Numbered from the stretch's first letter, positions 36,203 through 48,904 are shown. The stretch is DNA of 64,000 nt from Aselliscus stoliczkanus (GCA_033961575.1 CM066727.1:2876001-2940000), one strand, 5' to 3'. Program-made: numbers and translations. The notes: generated by a model not told the origin, from the letters alone.

Positions 36203-39200
36203 TTTAAAAGGGAAATGTGATCCCTTGCTGTGTTTTAGTAATTAATATATAAATGGAACATAGCGTTTTTTTGAAATGTCTGAAGAACTTTCACAAATGT
36301 CCTAGAAAAAAGACCTGGGGATTGCTCCCTAAAACAAAGTCTATTTCCTCAGACTATTAGGGTACAATATACTATCTTAAACAAAATATGAGAAATTAGG
36401 TTAAAATCAAAGAGAACAACTATTTTATTTCTTATTTGAAGCATAATATTAAAAGGATTTCCTTAATTTCAGTATTTATAAACTGAAGTTTTGAAAGATC
36501 ATCTTGACCAATGTTTTTGTGACTTAGAATTCCAATAAAAAGTTAGCAAAGGACGTTATGGAATAGTGAAAGGAACACCTAGTGGCCGACAGAAAACCAA
36601 GGTTCAGGCGTCATCTATGATGCTGACATACCCAGTAACCTTAATCAGATGTCTTAATTTCCATAAATCCAGGACTCACTATCTCGACATAATCTGCCTG
36701 GCTTACATAACAGAAAGACTATTTCTTATTTGAACTGAATTCAAATATATAGCTAAATCTTTGGGTGTATAGGTTCATTTACAAAACCACAACATAATAA
36801 ACCTCTCAAGATTAACATGAAGTTTACATGTGAAGTATGAAAAAGATTTTGGAAACTCAAAAATTCAACTCAACAACAAAATGCTTGTAGCACCAATCTT
36901 ACGAATTGAAATTGATATAATTTGTTCCAGTTTATGTGAATAAGCAAGGGATGGGGTTTGCGTTAGCCCCATGAATCCATGCTCAATATCATGTTCATCG
37001 CGTTGAATGAACAGATTTGATTTCATCGTTATATCATAAAAAGTCTGGGTGGTTTGAGTTTAACAGACACATTCTATCCTTATTCTATTGTTTAGTGAGG
37101 GGCAAAAATATTAAGGACTCGAGTATTATCCAGTGGAAACCAATATGTCTCTAACTATTATGATTTAAATAGGTTTTGAAGCATCTTAAAATACAGAGCT
37201 TATTTTGAGGGAAGGAGCATATAGTGCATTTATATGTAGATACATTGGATGCAAAGAAAAGTAGCTAAATGTGTAACTCCTCACGATGCTATAACTTCTA
37301 GGCTGAGTTAAAAATCATGCTGTCTCTTTTACGTGCAGTGAAAATGTATTTTGTGCCACAGTCTCGCGTCCCCATAATCCTGCTCCCATTAGGGTTTGTT
37401 AGGATTCAGGATGTTCAGGATTCCGCTCGGCCTGGGGCAGACCTCTGAGACCACAGCTGATACTTACGAACGTCCCTCTGGAAGAAGCTACAGGCCCACA
37501 AGCCTGAAGTGAATGTGAGCAGTAGTCTCCATATTTCATTGCTATTCTCAGTGGGAAAAAAAAAATCTTGTTAATTTGAATATGATGGATTGGCTCATTT
37601 TCACAGAACAAAAATTGGCAGTCCTCGGTCAGGGAAATGACATGAACTTGAACTCAATTACTTGACTATTTCAGGAATATTTATTTCCTTCAACCTTTTA
37701 ACAAACTCATAAATACTAGTAACATGGTATTACTTTAAAAAATCAGCCAAAAAAAAGTATGTGTGGGGGATTTATTCTTTGTTAAACACAGTGACCTGAT
37801 ACATTCTATTTTGTGGACCCAGCTGATCTTTTCGTATCCGGACTCAATGGGGAGGCAGCTTGGATGCTAGGGGCCGCGGCTCTTCACTTTTGGCATCAGG
37901 AGAGAGTTCCAGAGACAGCAGTGGGCATCTCCCACAACACTGATCTCCTTTCAACAATGGCCAGAGGTCAGCTTTCTCTCTGCCTGGTGTACCGAGCAGC
38001 ATTAAAACTCATTTGAGTGCATTCGTGGGAATGCGATCTCCTGTGTGGTCTCGTGGGAAACCCACTAGGAAGTCACAGCGTATTAGGGAGACGGCGACTT
38101 AGAAAGGCATTTGGGGCTGTGCCTTCTCCTCATTCTTGCTGGCTGATGGGATAATCCGATTACAACATGCACAATACCAGAATAGTGAGCAGTTAGGGTA
38201 CATCTCCTCCAAGCAGGGAGGTTGGCTAACCTCATAAAAGCCCATCACCACTTCTAAAAAAACAGAGTTTAGTGTTTTGGAACAGGAAATCTACCTTATT
38301 CTATGAATCAAAGCATTAAAGGTGATTACTTACTAAATGTCCATTTTGTACGCATATGGGTGGGACCTACACCCTTGTAGGAGGGGATACACTTAATTTA
38401 TTCTATAAAAAATGCTTACTATTATTATAGATGTTATGAAGAAACAGAACATCTAAAATCAAATAAGAATTGATTTAGCAGTTTGCTCAGCTAACAGCCA
38501 AATATCTGTGTCCATTTTGAGCACATTTTTTTTAATAATTCTAATGACAACACCCAACAAATATACATACTTCACACACAACAAAACTAATGTGATAATT
38601 CTTTTAAGAATCACACACCTGAGTACAAAACATGCTTTAGAATCCAAAACAGTGGTATCTACCTCACTGCTGACTGGCAGGTGTTGAAAGGTGATCTCCT
38701 CTTCTGTCCAGAGCAAACACCCGCAGGGCGTATGGTGATTCCTGTATACAGCTGTCTAAAGGAAGGCTCTCAGTAACTGCCTAGGGAGGCACAATCAAAA
38801 CCCCCACCTGGGAGAATCTGAAGGCCAGACTTTTGCACCATATAGCTTTGTATCTGGACTCTTAAACGTGCATCACTGAGCCACTTTTGTAGTACTACAG
38901 ATCGGGGTGGGGGGAATCTATCTGCACTTAAGTAAGACTCCGCAGTTTGGCACTTTCCTGCAAGAACTCCTCTTGGGAAAAATAAAACAAACCAAAATAA
39001 AGGTGCATGCTTCAGAAAACATTTCATGACTTTTATGAAAATCACCATCATTTCATAGCAAAGTATTTGACTCTGCAGTTATATAAATAGGAACTTTAGG
39101 TTGGAAAATCAATGCCAACATATAAGTCCTTTTTATAAATCTATGTCAAAATTATGTGTAAGCATATTTATCAACAAGATCAAGATAACTGCTGATACAT

Positions 39201-39384
39201 GAAAAGCTAATAACGATCATTAAAATATAATAACGTATCCCATTTTTATGCCACATTTGGCATAACTTAGTGTGAAGTAGGACTGGGATATATAAATAAT
39301 AGAAATGTAATATCCAAGTCACCTACATGTGGCTAAGAATCCACCTGCCTAAGAAATAAATACCTTGTCCTGGGCCTTAATATC
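36203..39384. other. Noncoding sequence; possible MIR at 36570-36690
   Basis: At 36570-36690 the wording (GGTTCAGGCGTCATCTATGA, AGTAACCTTAATCAGATGTC, TTAATTTCCATAAATCC) weakly follows MIR, confidence about 0.4. The 37800-38020 part is slightly GC-richer with a 67-codon chance frame. No gene or other repeat recognised. Confidence 0.45.
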
Positions 39385-39474
39385 TATCTATCTATCTATC
39401 TATCTATCATCAATCTATTATCTATCATCTAACATTTATCTATTGATTGCTCTATCTATTATCATCTATCTATG
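39385..39474. repeat. (TCTA)n microsatellite with degenerate tail
   Basis: Seven perfect TCTA units (39381-39409) are followed by interrupted ATCTATTATCTATC units to about 39474. Confidence 0.95.
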
Positions 39475-39707
39475 AAACTCTATTACAGAAGCTAGAATCA
39501 ACAAGATATTGAGTGATATTATTTGGAAAAAATACACAAACATATAAGTTTTACACAAAGACTTAATGGACTGTGTGTTTAGTTAAGAATACGGAACACT
39601 ATTCTAAAACAAAATATCTGGATGCAATTAAGCAATGATTAGGTTTCCACACTCTTAGCATATTTTTTAAGTTAAGATATAAAATCTTATAGTTTGATTC
39701 AGGTTAT

Positions 39708-40027
39708 ATATGCAAGTTGGAAAAAGGTTGCATATGTAACTTGGAAATCTGACAATAGTATACTTTATTGTTAAAACTTCAAATATAATATGAATGGAAA
39801 AATAATTCTGCAGATTAAAATAATGAGATCATCACTGTTGCAGAAATTATTAGAATCTACAACTTAATTGAATATGCAAGTTGGAAAAAGGTTGCATATG
39901 TAACTTGGAAATCTGACAATAGTATACATTATTGTTAAAACTTCAAATATAATATGAATGGAAAAATAATTCTGCAGATTAAAATAATGAGATCACTGTT
40001 GCAGAAATTATTAGAATCTACAACTTA
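39708..40027. repeat. Very recent tandem duplication, 164-bp period
   Basis: Copy 1 (39708-39866) and copy 2 (39872-40027) are identical except for one substitution (TATACTTTATT versus TATACATTATT) and a 3-bp deletion (GATCATCACT versus GATCACT), with a 5-bp spacer. The identity of about 99 percent points to a recent event, or to an assembly artefact that should be excluded. The unit is noncoding. Confidence 0.97.
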
Positions 40028-40249
40028 AGCCCATAAAATAACTGATGAAAGGAAATTGCTGAAAGAACATGTTTTGAATATCTGCACTTGAAATTTTAAA
40101 CATAAAAAAAAGAAATCTGTGGTTTCTGCTACTTGAAATTCTGAGTTTGCAAACTAAATGCATATCTGCAAAGCACTCTTCATTTTACAAAGGTGACATT
40201 AAAACACAAAAATTGAAAGGGAAAACTAAAGTATAAAGATAAAAAGATT

Positions 40250-40538
40250 ATTTTTTAATTTTTATAAAAATTTATTTTATTAAATTTATTGGGGTGACAA
40301 TAGTTCATACAGTTACATAGGTTTCAGGTGTACAATTCTGTAATTCATCACCTATATATTACATTGTATGCTCACCACCCAGAGTCAGTTCTCCTTCCAT
40401 CACCATATATTTGATCCTGTTTATCCTCATCTACCACCCTCCTCCCTTAGCCTCTGGTAACCACTAAACTATTGTCTGTGTCTATGAGTTTTTGTTTCCT
40501 TGTTTCTTTGTCTTGTCCCTTTGTTGTTTTAAGTTTTC
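40250..40538 (-). mobile_element. L1 3' UTR (3' part of an inverted L1)
   Basis: On the minus strand this reads into an L1 3' UTR: GACAATAGTTTAGTGGTTAC, CAAATATATGGTGATGGAAG, GGGTGGTGAGCATACAATG, TACACCTGAAACCTATGTAA and TCACCCCAATAAATTTAATA, ending in an A/T-rich tail at the left edge. The 3' UTR type is Laurasiatherian/bat-like. It joins directly to an L1 ORF2 segment in the opposite orientation. Confidence 0.92.
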
Positions 40539-41650
40539 AGAAATAAAACTACACATAACACATATAAGGGCAGATAATTTTTGACAAAGGAACCAAAAAC
40601 ATACAATAGAGAAAAAGAAACCCTCTTCAATAAATGGTGCTGGGAGAATTGGAAACCCACATGCAAAAGAATGAAACTAGACTGCTATCTGTCACCATAT
40701 GCCAAAATTAACTCAAAATGGATCAAAGGCTTAAACATAAGACCTGAAACAATAAATTACATAGAAGAAAGCATAGGTACCAAACTTACAGACTTTGGGT
40801 TCAAAGAGGATTTTATGAATTTGACCTCAAAGGCAAGGGAAGTAAAAGCAAAAATAAGTAAATGGGACTATGTCAAACCAAAAAGTTTCTGCATAGCAAT
40901 AAACAAACAAACAAACAAAACAAAGAGGTAAACAACCAAATAAGAGAAGATATTTTCAAATAACACCTCTGATAAGGGGCTAATCTCCAAAATATATAAG
41001 AACTCATACAATTCAGTAACAAAAAAAACAGTCCCATTAAAAAAATGGGCAGAGGATGTGAACAGACACTTCTCCCAAGAAGACATACAAATGGCCAACA
41101 GATATATGAAAATATGCTCAATTTCACTAGCTATTAGGGAAATGTAAGTCAAAACCAGAATGAGATACCTCACACTGGTTAGAATGACTGTTATCAGCAA
41201 GACAAGTCACAACAAGTGTTGGAGAGGCTGTGGAGAAAAAGGAACCCTCACACACTGCTGGTGGGAATGCAGATTGGTGCAGCCGCTATGGAAGGCAGTG
41301 AGGAGGTTCCTTAAAAAACTAATAGCATTTCCATATGACCCAGCAATCCCTTTTCTTGGTATTACTCCAAACTCTGAAAACATTTATCTGTAAAGATATA
41401 TCTACTCCTATGTTCATTGCAGCATTATTTACAGTGGCTGAAACATAGAAACAACCATAGATGATTGGATAAAGAAGATGTGGTGCATACACACAATGGA
41501 ATACTGCTCTGCCATAACAAAAGATGAAATAGCGCCATTTGCGACAACATGGATGGATCTTGAGATTATTATGCTAAGTGAAATAAGTCAGACAGAAAAA
41601 GTCAAGAATGATATGCCTTCGCTCATATGTGGGATATCAAACTGAAAAAT
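40539..41650 (+). pseudogene. Dead L1 ORF2 C-terminal part plus 3' UTR start, inverted
   Basis: The translated fragments 40581-40931 and 41160-41393 are L1 ORF2p C-terminal sequence, recognisable by the WCWENW-like [20 protein letters not shown] start, the [20 protein letters not shown] block and [20 protein letters not shown], the cysteine-rich C-terminal segment. Stops and frame breaks separate them, so it cannot make protein. The nucleotide match runs to about 41650 (ATATGTGGGATATCAAACTG), exactly where the minus-strand 3' UTR segment takes over in element coordinates, the arrangement left by twin priming. Confidence 0.93.
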
Positions 41651-42839
41651 GGTTGATTTTAAGAATCATTACAAACTGTTCGGTGTCATACCAGTTGTCG
41701 CTGCATATTTTTATGAGTCAGCAAGATCGATTTACTTATGTTTCCTGTATGTCATCTCTCCCTGACTATTAGACCTGTTCATTATTAAGTTCTAGAAAGG
41801 CCAAGCAAAGTTGATAATGATGATGGTGGAGGTGGTGTTTTTGCCCATGAAACTACAATCATGTAAATAGAATACAGTATTTATTGTTGTTGCTCTCCAT
41901 TATTTTTTAAATAGATCAGAAGAAAACATAGTTATTTGACCTCACATATTGGATTCAATGTGCCAAGAGATTTCCATTTTGTGCTTCTCTTTCTGGTATG
42001 TTTCTAGCAATAACTAATGAACCAAATACTTTAAATTTCAGAAGCAACTTGATGTGCCTCTGAGATTTCCATTTGTCGGCTCCTGACATGGATACAGCTG
42101 GGTATTGTTTTCTTTTTTCACAGAGATTCCAAAGTTGCTTTTGGTATTGAAGAAGAAAATCTTCATTTGTTCAAAATAATTCAGCAACAATTTGCCTGGA
42201 TTACTGACTATTTAAACATATTGTTACATAGATTGTGCATTGCATTTTATTCTGGGTAACTGGTTGGAATTGAGTGTAATTTTCAAGCTGCTGCTAAGGG
42301 AGCATCCAGTCTAACTCCTGTTCCCAACAGTCTGTAGACGCTGGGTGTGGAAGGGGTACATGGTTTTGGAGGGTCCTTTGCATGCCATAGTACGATTAGA
42401 TGACCTTAACCACGGTTTATCAAGAGAGTGAGCTTTGACACCGGGAACGTCTAAGAGCTTCCTTGTAAGAGATACTTTTGCCTGCTGTGCTGTGTTCAGA
42501 GCATTGACAAATGACTTGCCACCTATGGAATGCACAGCAACGGTGAGAATGCTGAGGCAGCGAGGATGTCACCTGGGCAGCCATTTGCATCCAGAAGTGG
42601 AAACACTGAAAGTTGCCCTGATATTAATGTTGGGGTTTTCCGGCTGTAGCTTCATCCCTTCTATCAGATTCAGGCAGAGCTCTTTTGTGTGTTTAGTGCT
42701 TTCTCCCCTTTCTTTGGTCTTTTATAGAGATATAAACTAAGTGGGCAGTGTGTTCTTTAAAAAAAACAGATTTCATATTCCCAAAAGATGGTTATTATGA
42801 CCTAAGCTTTTTCTTCCAACAAGTAAAACGGAGCCCTCG
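41651..42839. other. Noncoding sequence, no gene seen
   Basis: Overlapping two-strand frames at 42311-42740 (74 and 101 codons) match no family I know. No repeat recognised. Confidence 0.5.
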
Positions 42840-43115
42840 CTCTTCCTGGGCAGCACGGGGAGCTTGTTTTCACCCTCCGGGCTTTGCGCCCCATACGCCC
42901 GCTTCACTCTCCACTGCCCTTCTCCAGGGAGGCCTGGTGGACAGGGCTTTAATGCGAATCCAAACAATGCGAATCGGAAGGGCAGGGCTCCATCCCCCCG
43001 GGACAAGTGCGACTTCGGGACTCGTCAGAAGGTCTGCAGAGGCACTCCGGGCGGACCACGGCTCCCAGCACCTCAGCACCACGCCACCCTGGCTGCCACC
43101 ACCCCCAGCTGCCCT
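42840..43115. other. CpG-elevated GC-rich patch
   Basis: About 18 CpG dinucleotides in 276 bases (counted by eye) in about 60 percent GC, far above the surroundings. Several short frames on both strands cover it, a usual side effect of GC-rich DNA. It could be a small orphan CpG island or an unrecognised young repeat. No initiator, TATA or transcript evidence is visible. Confidence 0.45.
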
Positions 43116-43887
43116 CACCCCTGTTCCTTCCTCCTCGCTGCTCTGACTTTGTCAGCATGGGCTGCGGGGTGAGCACATTGCCTGTTCTCAGTATCGCCAT
43201 GTGTCACATGTAGAAGGACAATGACACACAGGTTGACCTGTACATGCCAAGGCCTAAGAGAACTGGTAAAAATGTTGAGTTTCAAGCCATTCTTGCAAAT
43301 ATAAAGCCCTGGAACAAGCAGCTTTTTATGAATTTCTTCTGAGAACTGCACACGTGTGTTTAGAAGAAATACACTGATGAGATAACTGAGATGGAAAATG
43401 AGAACCCTATGAGGCATCCTGGGGTAACAACAAAAAGTCCATGAGCTCATTTCTCAGAAGGGTAATGCAGGGTAATATCAGAGCTTTCTATGTGCTGAGA
43501 AGGGCAAGGAAGCAGGGACCCAACTGCCACAGATCTTCTCCGGCCAGGAGCCTTCTTCACCAGTTGAGCCCTCGGCCCGCAGGCTGGCTTATCAACACTC
43601 TTGTTCTCGCTGTAAAATGACTGATGTGTGATCAGCAGTCCACACAACAGACAGCCTGAACACCTCAGTTCCCACACTCACCCTGCCTGTATCAGTCCCT
43701 TTCTTAACAGGAAATTAGTAATTGACTTAAGTGTTGTAGGAACCCAGGGACTAAGAATGTGAAAGTAAAAATTCACAGAAACAATAGTTCTCTACTTTGG
43801 AAGCTTTTGAAATCTTTGAAAGTGTACACTATGTATAAATAATTCCCTGGAATTAGGTGTAAGATAACACTAAAAGATTGGGGAAAA
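43116..43887. other. Noncoding sequence, no gene seen
   Basis: Only short chance frames. Positions 43874-43887 are the left target duplication of the next SINE. Confidence 0.55.
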
Positions 43888-44002
43888 CTGGGCGGGCCGA
43901 GTGGCACGGTGGTTAAGAGCTGGCTTGGCACGCCAGCAGCCCTGGTTCAGATCCACATATGAGGCCCAGTGACACTGCCCTCAAAAAAAAAAAAAAAAAA
44001 AA
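43888..44002 (+). mobile_element. Young short tRNA-derived SINE, copy 3
   Basis: GGGCCGAGTGGCACGGTGGT, a B-box GGTTCAGATCC and GAGGCCCAGTGACACTGCCC precede a poly-A tail of about 22. Flanking 14-bp duplications (AAGATTGGGGAAAA at 43874-43887 and AAGACTGGGGAAAA at about 44003-44016) show L1-mediated insertion. The long pure tail suggests youth. Confidence 0.95.
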
Positions 44003-44314
44003 AAGACTGGGGAAAAATAATAAAAATTCAGAAGGACTTGGCACTTTGAATAAGAAACTGAATGATGCATTATGGGTGTGGTTTTGGCAAGAAAAACAAT
44101 GCAGAACTCCTATATACACGTACATTTTTTAGCTAGTCCCATAGATATACTAACAACTCCCAAGTTCACTCTCCATGATCTCCCTCTCCCTTGAGATCCA
44201 GCTGCCCACTGAAAATCCACATGAAAGGTCAGGCAAGTCCAGTGGAATAATCTCCCCCCTTCCTTTCTTTCCTTAATGTCATTTAATGCCAAAATTTGGT
44301 ATGCTAACACATCT

Positions 44315-44315
<1 letters not shown>

Positions 44316-44370
<55 letters not shown>
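44316..44370. repeat. (TA)n microsatellite
   Basis: About 27 uninterrupted TA units. Such runs are self-complementary and prone to cruciform extrusion. Confidence 0.98.
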
Positions 44371-44373
<3 letters not shown>

Positions 44374-44437
44374 TATGACCCTACATCTAAAGATAGCTGG
44401 ATAAAAATGTTTGTTTAAGGTGAAAATACAATGTTGA

Positions 44438-44510
44438 TATTTGATTTATGTAAATATCACATGTTTGATTTATGTAAATATCACATATTTGATTTATGTA
44501 AATATCACAT
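44438..44510. repeat. 24-bp tandem repeat, three copies
   Basis: The word TTTGATTTATGTAAATATCA recurs at 24-bp steps (TTGATT at 44441, 44465 and 44489). In one + frame each unit reads the eight residues FDLCKYHM/I, but the surrounding frame is short and has no other sign of coding. Confidence 0.95.
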
Positions 44511-44569
44511 TCTCTTTCAATATGCTTGCTTAACTAACTTGGTTTTGGCTATATTATTTAAGAAATCAT

Positions 44570-44725
44570 CTGTATCTACTCTATTTAGAGGGTTTCAGGT
44601 CGTGGACTATAAATATCTGAGGGAAAAAAGCATTTTAATCTTGTCACCCATTGAATTTACAGCACACAGCACAGAGCTGACATAGAGCAAGTACTTAGTA
44701 AATATTTAGTAATTGCACAGATGGA
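44570..44725 (+). mobile_element. L2-like LINE tail
   Basis: CAGCACACAGCACAGAGCTG then CATAGAGCAAGTACTTAGTA and AATATTTAGTAATT fit the L2 3' end ('cagcacagagcctggcacatagtaggtgctcaataaatattt'). Confidence 0.5.
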
Positions 44726-45530
44726 TGACTCCTGATTATCAGCTTAGTTAGAGCATCCCTTGTCTTTACAAAATTCTATTCCTTTAATCATACAGCATAT
44801 GCCCGCCTGACTCCAAATCAGAGTTGAAGACCCATCTATTCTAGAAAATCATAACTAGTTAGGATGTAAGTATCTTGCCCAGCATAAAGATGCTTTCACA
44901 TTGTGTTTTACAGACTTCTACTTGTGACCATTTTGAAACAGGTGCTCAGTTAATATATCCAAATGTCTGCTGGACAGAAGTAACAGGATGTTTGCTGGCT
45001 ACTGAAAAGTCAAAGTACTTTAGTTCAAATCACCTGGAAACCATGGGCTGGTATTTAGTGAGATTAAGAAAAGACAGGAAAGGAAGATGATTGCAGGAGG
45101 AACACAAGAATTTGGTTCTGAGCAGGTAAAGTTTGAAAAAACACTGGAAACACCTGCACTTCCATATGGAGATTCAATGGGCTGCTGGATTTCAAGGGAG
45201 AGGGATACCATGGAGACGTGAACTTGGGAGTAGTTAGTACACAGGTAAGGAGAAGGTAACCATCACCTACTGGGTGTGCAGGTAGAGAGAGAAGAAGTGA
45301 GTACTCAGCCCAAATTATTGTCACGGTGCGAAACCAGGACACACAGGAAGACTCAGCAACGAAAACTCAGCATGGCTAATGAAGTAGCACCAAAGACAAA
45401 TGACAGAATTGTTAAAAGAAAGAGGGAATTAGGAGGACTCTGTCCACATGTGCTAAGAAGGAAAGAAAACAAGCATGGAGAACTGATTATCATATTTGGA
45501 AATGTGATCTGGGGTGACCCAAGTGGATAA
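44726..45530. other. Noncoding sequence, no gene seen
   Basis: Short two-strand frames only (up to 92 codons). The 45060-45300 part has the A/G-rich wording of an old repeat that I cannot assign. Confidence 0.5.
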
Positions 45531-45677
45531 CACCTGACTGGAGTAGCACCTGGTTGGGGATGACACCTGACCGGAGTAGCACCTGGTTGGGGATGACACC
45601 TGACTGGAGTAGCACCTGGCTGGGGATGGCACCTGAACAGAGTAGCACCTGGTTGGGGATGGCACCTGACTGGAGAA
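45531..45677. repeat. 33-bp minisatellite, about 4.4 copies
   Basis: Units of the form GACTGGAGTAGCACCTGG followed by TTGGGGATGACACCT recur at 33-bp spacing. Because 33 is divisible by three, one minus frame stays open with a CHPQPGATPVR-type 11-residue repeat, and a plus frame gives a matching repeat; this is a by-product, since frames on both strands share it and nothing flanks them. Confidence 0.95.
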
Positions 45678-47389
45678 GGCCGAATACAGAATGGGAAGAA
45701 ATGTTGAAAAGGGGAAAGGTAGGTACTGACTACTTCTTCAAGGAGCATTACCACAGAAGTGGGCACAGCAAAGAACAGTAGTTGAAGAGAGCTGTCAACC
45801 ACAGGAGGTTTACATAAAATGGGGGGAAAGCCAGTGACATGTTTTTATGCTGTTAGATGATCCATTAGGAAAAACTCAATGATTCTAAAGAGAAAAAATG
45901 AAACACCTGAACCCTTGAGAAGGTGAGAAAGGTCAGAATACAAAATGCACATCTACCTAGAAACAGAAGACCAACCTTCGCTTTCAAGCGCCGATGGCTT
46001 TGTAAAAGCTGTGCTCACACATGCACTTCCAACAATACTGGAGAGAGCTGTTTCATAAGTAACTTAGACCATGGAATGTCTGCGTAGCTGCTAATGGGAT
46101 AAGGCTTTGCCAAGCACTCACAGTGAAAACCGGAGTTGGTCTTATGTACTCATCTATTTTCAGACGTCCTAACTAGATATCAGCGTCTCCAACGTCAGTC
46201 AGAGTGTTGGCTCTCAGGATTTTAATCTACTGCATTCTGAGCATGTATTTTGGGTAACATGTGATGCATCACTTATAATATTCAGATTCTGAACCACACG
46301 CTTCACAGTATCCTGGCTTCCATGTTCACGTTTCAACTCCTCTCACAATAACCAGAGAGCAGAACGAATCAGGTGACATCTTTATCACCTCTTTCTTCTC
46401 CTCATGTCACAGCATCTGAAATGACTCGGATAGATTTCCAGAACAGTGAGTGTGGCCACAGTGCAGCGCGAGACAGGGGTGGGGAAAGAGAGGCCGAGGA
46501 GAATGCAGGAAACTCGGGACAAATGTGGAGACACATCGCTAATCAAAAGGCAAATTAAGTCCCATAGAAATATTTGAGGCTACACAGAGAAGCTTTGGAA
46601 GATGGAAACTTGAGAACAAGATGTAGTTGAGTTAGCTGTGGCAGCTTGAAGAACACCAGAACTAAGAAGAAAGGAGGTGACAGGATGGGACAATCGCTGA
46701 TTTGCATCATTCTGTGGACAACCTGACACATCAGAAAGTGGGAGCGGTGATGGGAACGTGCCTGAGAGGAAGCCTTCTGGAAGACTCGCCCAGGGCTTGT
46801 TCTCACACATCTCTGGTGATGGCTGGATTTTAGTCAGCCTGGGAACTGTGGAGTTCTATTTCTTGGTTTAAGTCCTGAGCCCAAGACTCTAATGGAAGAA
46901 GATCCCGGAGGCTCTAATGGTGGTGACCCCCGTGGGGTCCTCCCCTGTTAAAACGCTTCCTGGTTCTTGGGCTCCGATAAGAGTGTGTGAGAAAGCATTC
47001 TGTTGCGCAGAGCAGGGCTGTACTTTCAAGGTAAAACCACAAACTAAAGACGATTTCTGCCGTGGTTTTGAAATTAGAATGACCCCTCACCACAGCGTCG
47101 CCCCACAGGGCACTGCCCTTGACTGGGTAGGGTCACCTGGTCTGTCCACTCTGTGGGACCAACATCCCTTTCTTTCCCTGACATGGCAGGTTTAGCCCCT
47201 ATCCAGGCAGTGGGACCCGCCTCATATAGTCACCTTCCCAAACGTGTTGTACTTTGTACGTTTCATTTTCCCCCATAGCAAATGGGATTTCGATCATTTA
47301 CGATTTACAGATTCACTTGAGGTAGTTCGCCTTTGAAAGGGGCAAAAATCCATCCACCTCTTATCACATCATAGCATCCAATCCATGCA
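45678..47389. other. Noncoding sequence, no gene seen
   Basis: Moderate GC and scattered short frames (up to 92 codons). Nothing recognised. Confidence 0.5.
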
Positions 47390-47510
47390 TTCATTTCTCT
47401 GTTGGTGAATTCATTCAGTACATGTTTTAATGGATACTTTGATGCTCGTGAAGAAGCAAACATGGACCCAAAGTCAGCCCATCCCTGCTCTTGGAGCCTA
47501 GCAACTCCGG
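47390..47510 (-). mobile_element. L2/MIR-like repeat remnant
   Basis: GAATTCATTCAGTACATGTT, AACATGGACCCAAAGTCAGC and CCATCCCTGCTCTTGGAGCC fit the reverse complement of an L2-type 3' end ('attcattcaacaaatatttattgagc...ccctgccctcatggagctt'). Diverged. Confidence 0.45.
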
Positions 47511-47763
47511 GGATGGTGTCTAGGAAGGGCAGCCACCGTCTAGGAAGAACAGCTGTTCCCTGCAGTTGGAGGCACCGCCCTCGGCCTTCGCCGAGTGCTC
47601 TGTGTATTGGGGAGGAAGCAATTCCACGGGGTTTCCTGCTCACATGACATGTCCCATGGGACTTTGGTCCTGAGCTGCTTCTGAACTTGTCTTTTAATGT
47701 TAGATGCTTAATGGTCTCCCATATAAAAAGTGGTATCAACAACAAAGACAACCACAATGGCAA

Positions 47764-47764
<1 letters not shown>

Positions 47765-47794
<30 letters not shown>
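47765..47794. repeat. (AAT)n microsatellite
   Basis: Ten AAT units. They produce the poly-isoleucine run in the spurious minus-strand frame at 47305-47865. Confidence 0.97.
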
Positions 47795-47795
<1 letters not shown>

Positions 47796-48904
47796 CATGC
47801 TCAGAGGAAGGCGAGAAGGAGGAGGAGGGGAATTCAGAGGGTAAAGGAAGGGAAGAGGTCACCATGGCCCCGGGATACCGGAAAGGGTGTCTCTCTCACT
47901 AATCTTTCCAACAACCCCCCTCCAATCATCTTCCACACAAGGAGTCTGAGAGTCCGAGACCCCACCTGTGTGCCCCAGACCCTCCGTGAAATCGTGCTGA
48001 GTTTATCAGCGTCCACAGGCAGAACTCTCTCCATGCTAGCAAACAGCTGCGGAAACAACTGAAAATCTCCTTTCTAGAGTCTAGAAACCTTGCTAAATTA
48101 AAACACCTTAAGAGTTACCATGTTCATTGACTGGCGTTTTCCCTGGGCACCCTACTCTGAGCTTGTAGACCCAAAGCCCTTACTCACCCTTGAAAATGCA
48201 CCCGACCAAGTACTTCAGAGAATGTCCTTTTCACAATCTATTAATTTTTGAATAAATTTGCCAAGTCAAGTCTTGCAACACTGTCAGATGCTATCTGTAC
48301 TAATGGAAAGTGAGCTATCAGAGTGGCACTGCTTCCCCGACCACCCTGGAAGGCAGAAGACAGTAAACCAGGCCCCTGGGAATGGCAGTCACGTCTGGGC
48401 AGCACCTGCCCGCTGTGACCGTGCTCCCACTGAGTGACTCCCCTTTGCAGTTTATGTTGTTTTTAGCCCTTGGCAGGATCAAAACTGAGCAACCATTTTA
48501 CAGCTCTAATTGTTCCCAAATCGTCCAGGATTTAGTAACTCCAGGCAGTAAATAAGCTTGCCACTTCTTTGCAAGCTGATGTCCATATTCATTCATTTAG
48601 CAATGCTTACAGGGACCCCAAAACACACCACACCCGCTGAGAGGCAGAGAGCTGGGGCGGCCGTGAGGGTGAGGGCCACACAGGGGTGCGAGGGCCAGCT
48701 GCTCTCCAACCTCCAGGATGACTCTCCTCTTTCTCCAACATCGACCGTGTTTCTTTAAAAAATAAAATCATGCCCAAACAAAATATAATTAGAAACCAAC
48801 TGAGGTTGGCATTTAAACTGTACATTTTAAAGCAAACTAGCCTAGAAGGCACCCCATTCCTTCCTTTCTCCCTTCCTTCAATACCTGCCAAGTGACAGTG
48901 CTGG
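47795..48904. other. Noncoding sequence, no gene seen
   Basis: A purine-rich patch at 47800-47860 follows the AAT run. No gene or named repeat. Confidence 0.5.

Noticed and set aside
45353..45802. Minus-strand frame with an 11-residue repeat
   Set aside because: By-product of a 33-bp minisatellite whose unit is a multiple of three; the plus strand is open too.
47305..47865. 186-codon minus-strand frame
   Set aside because: Includes a poly-Ile run from the AAT microsatellite and an L2-like remnant; no recognised domain.
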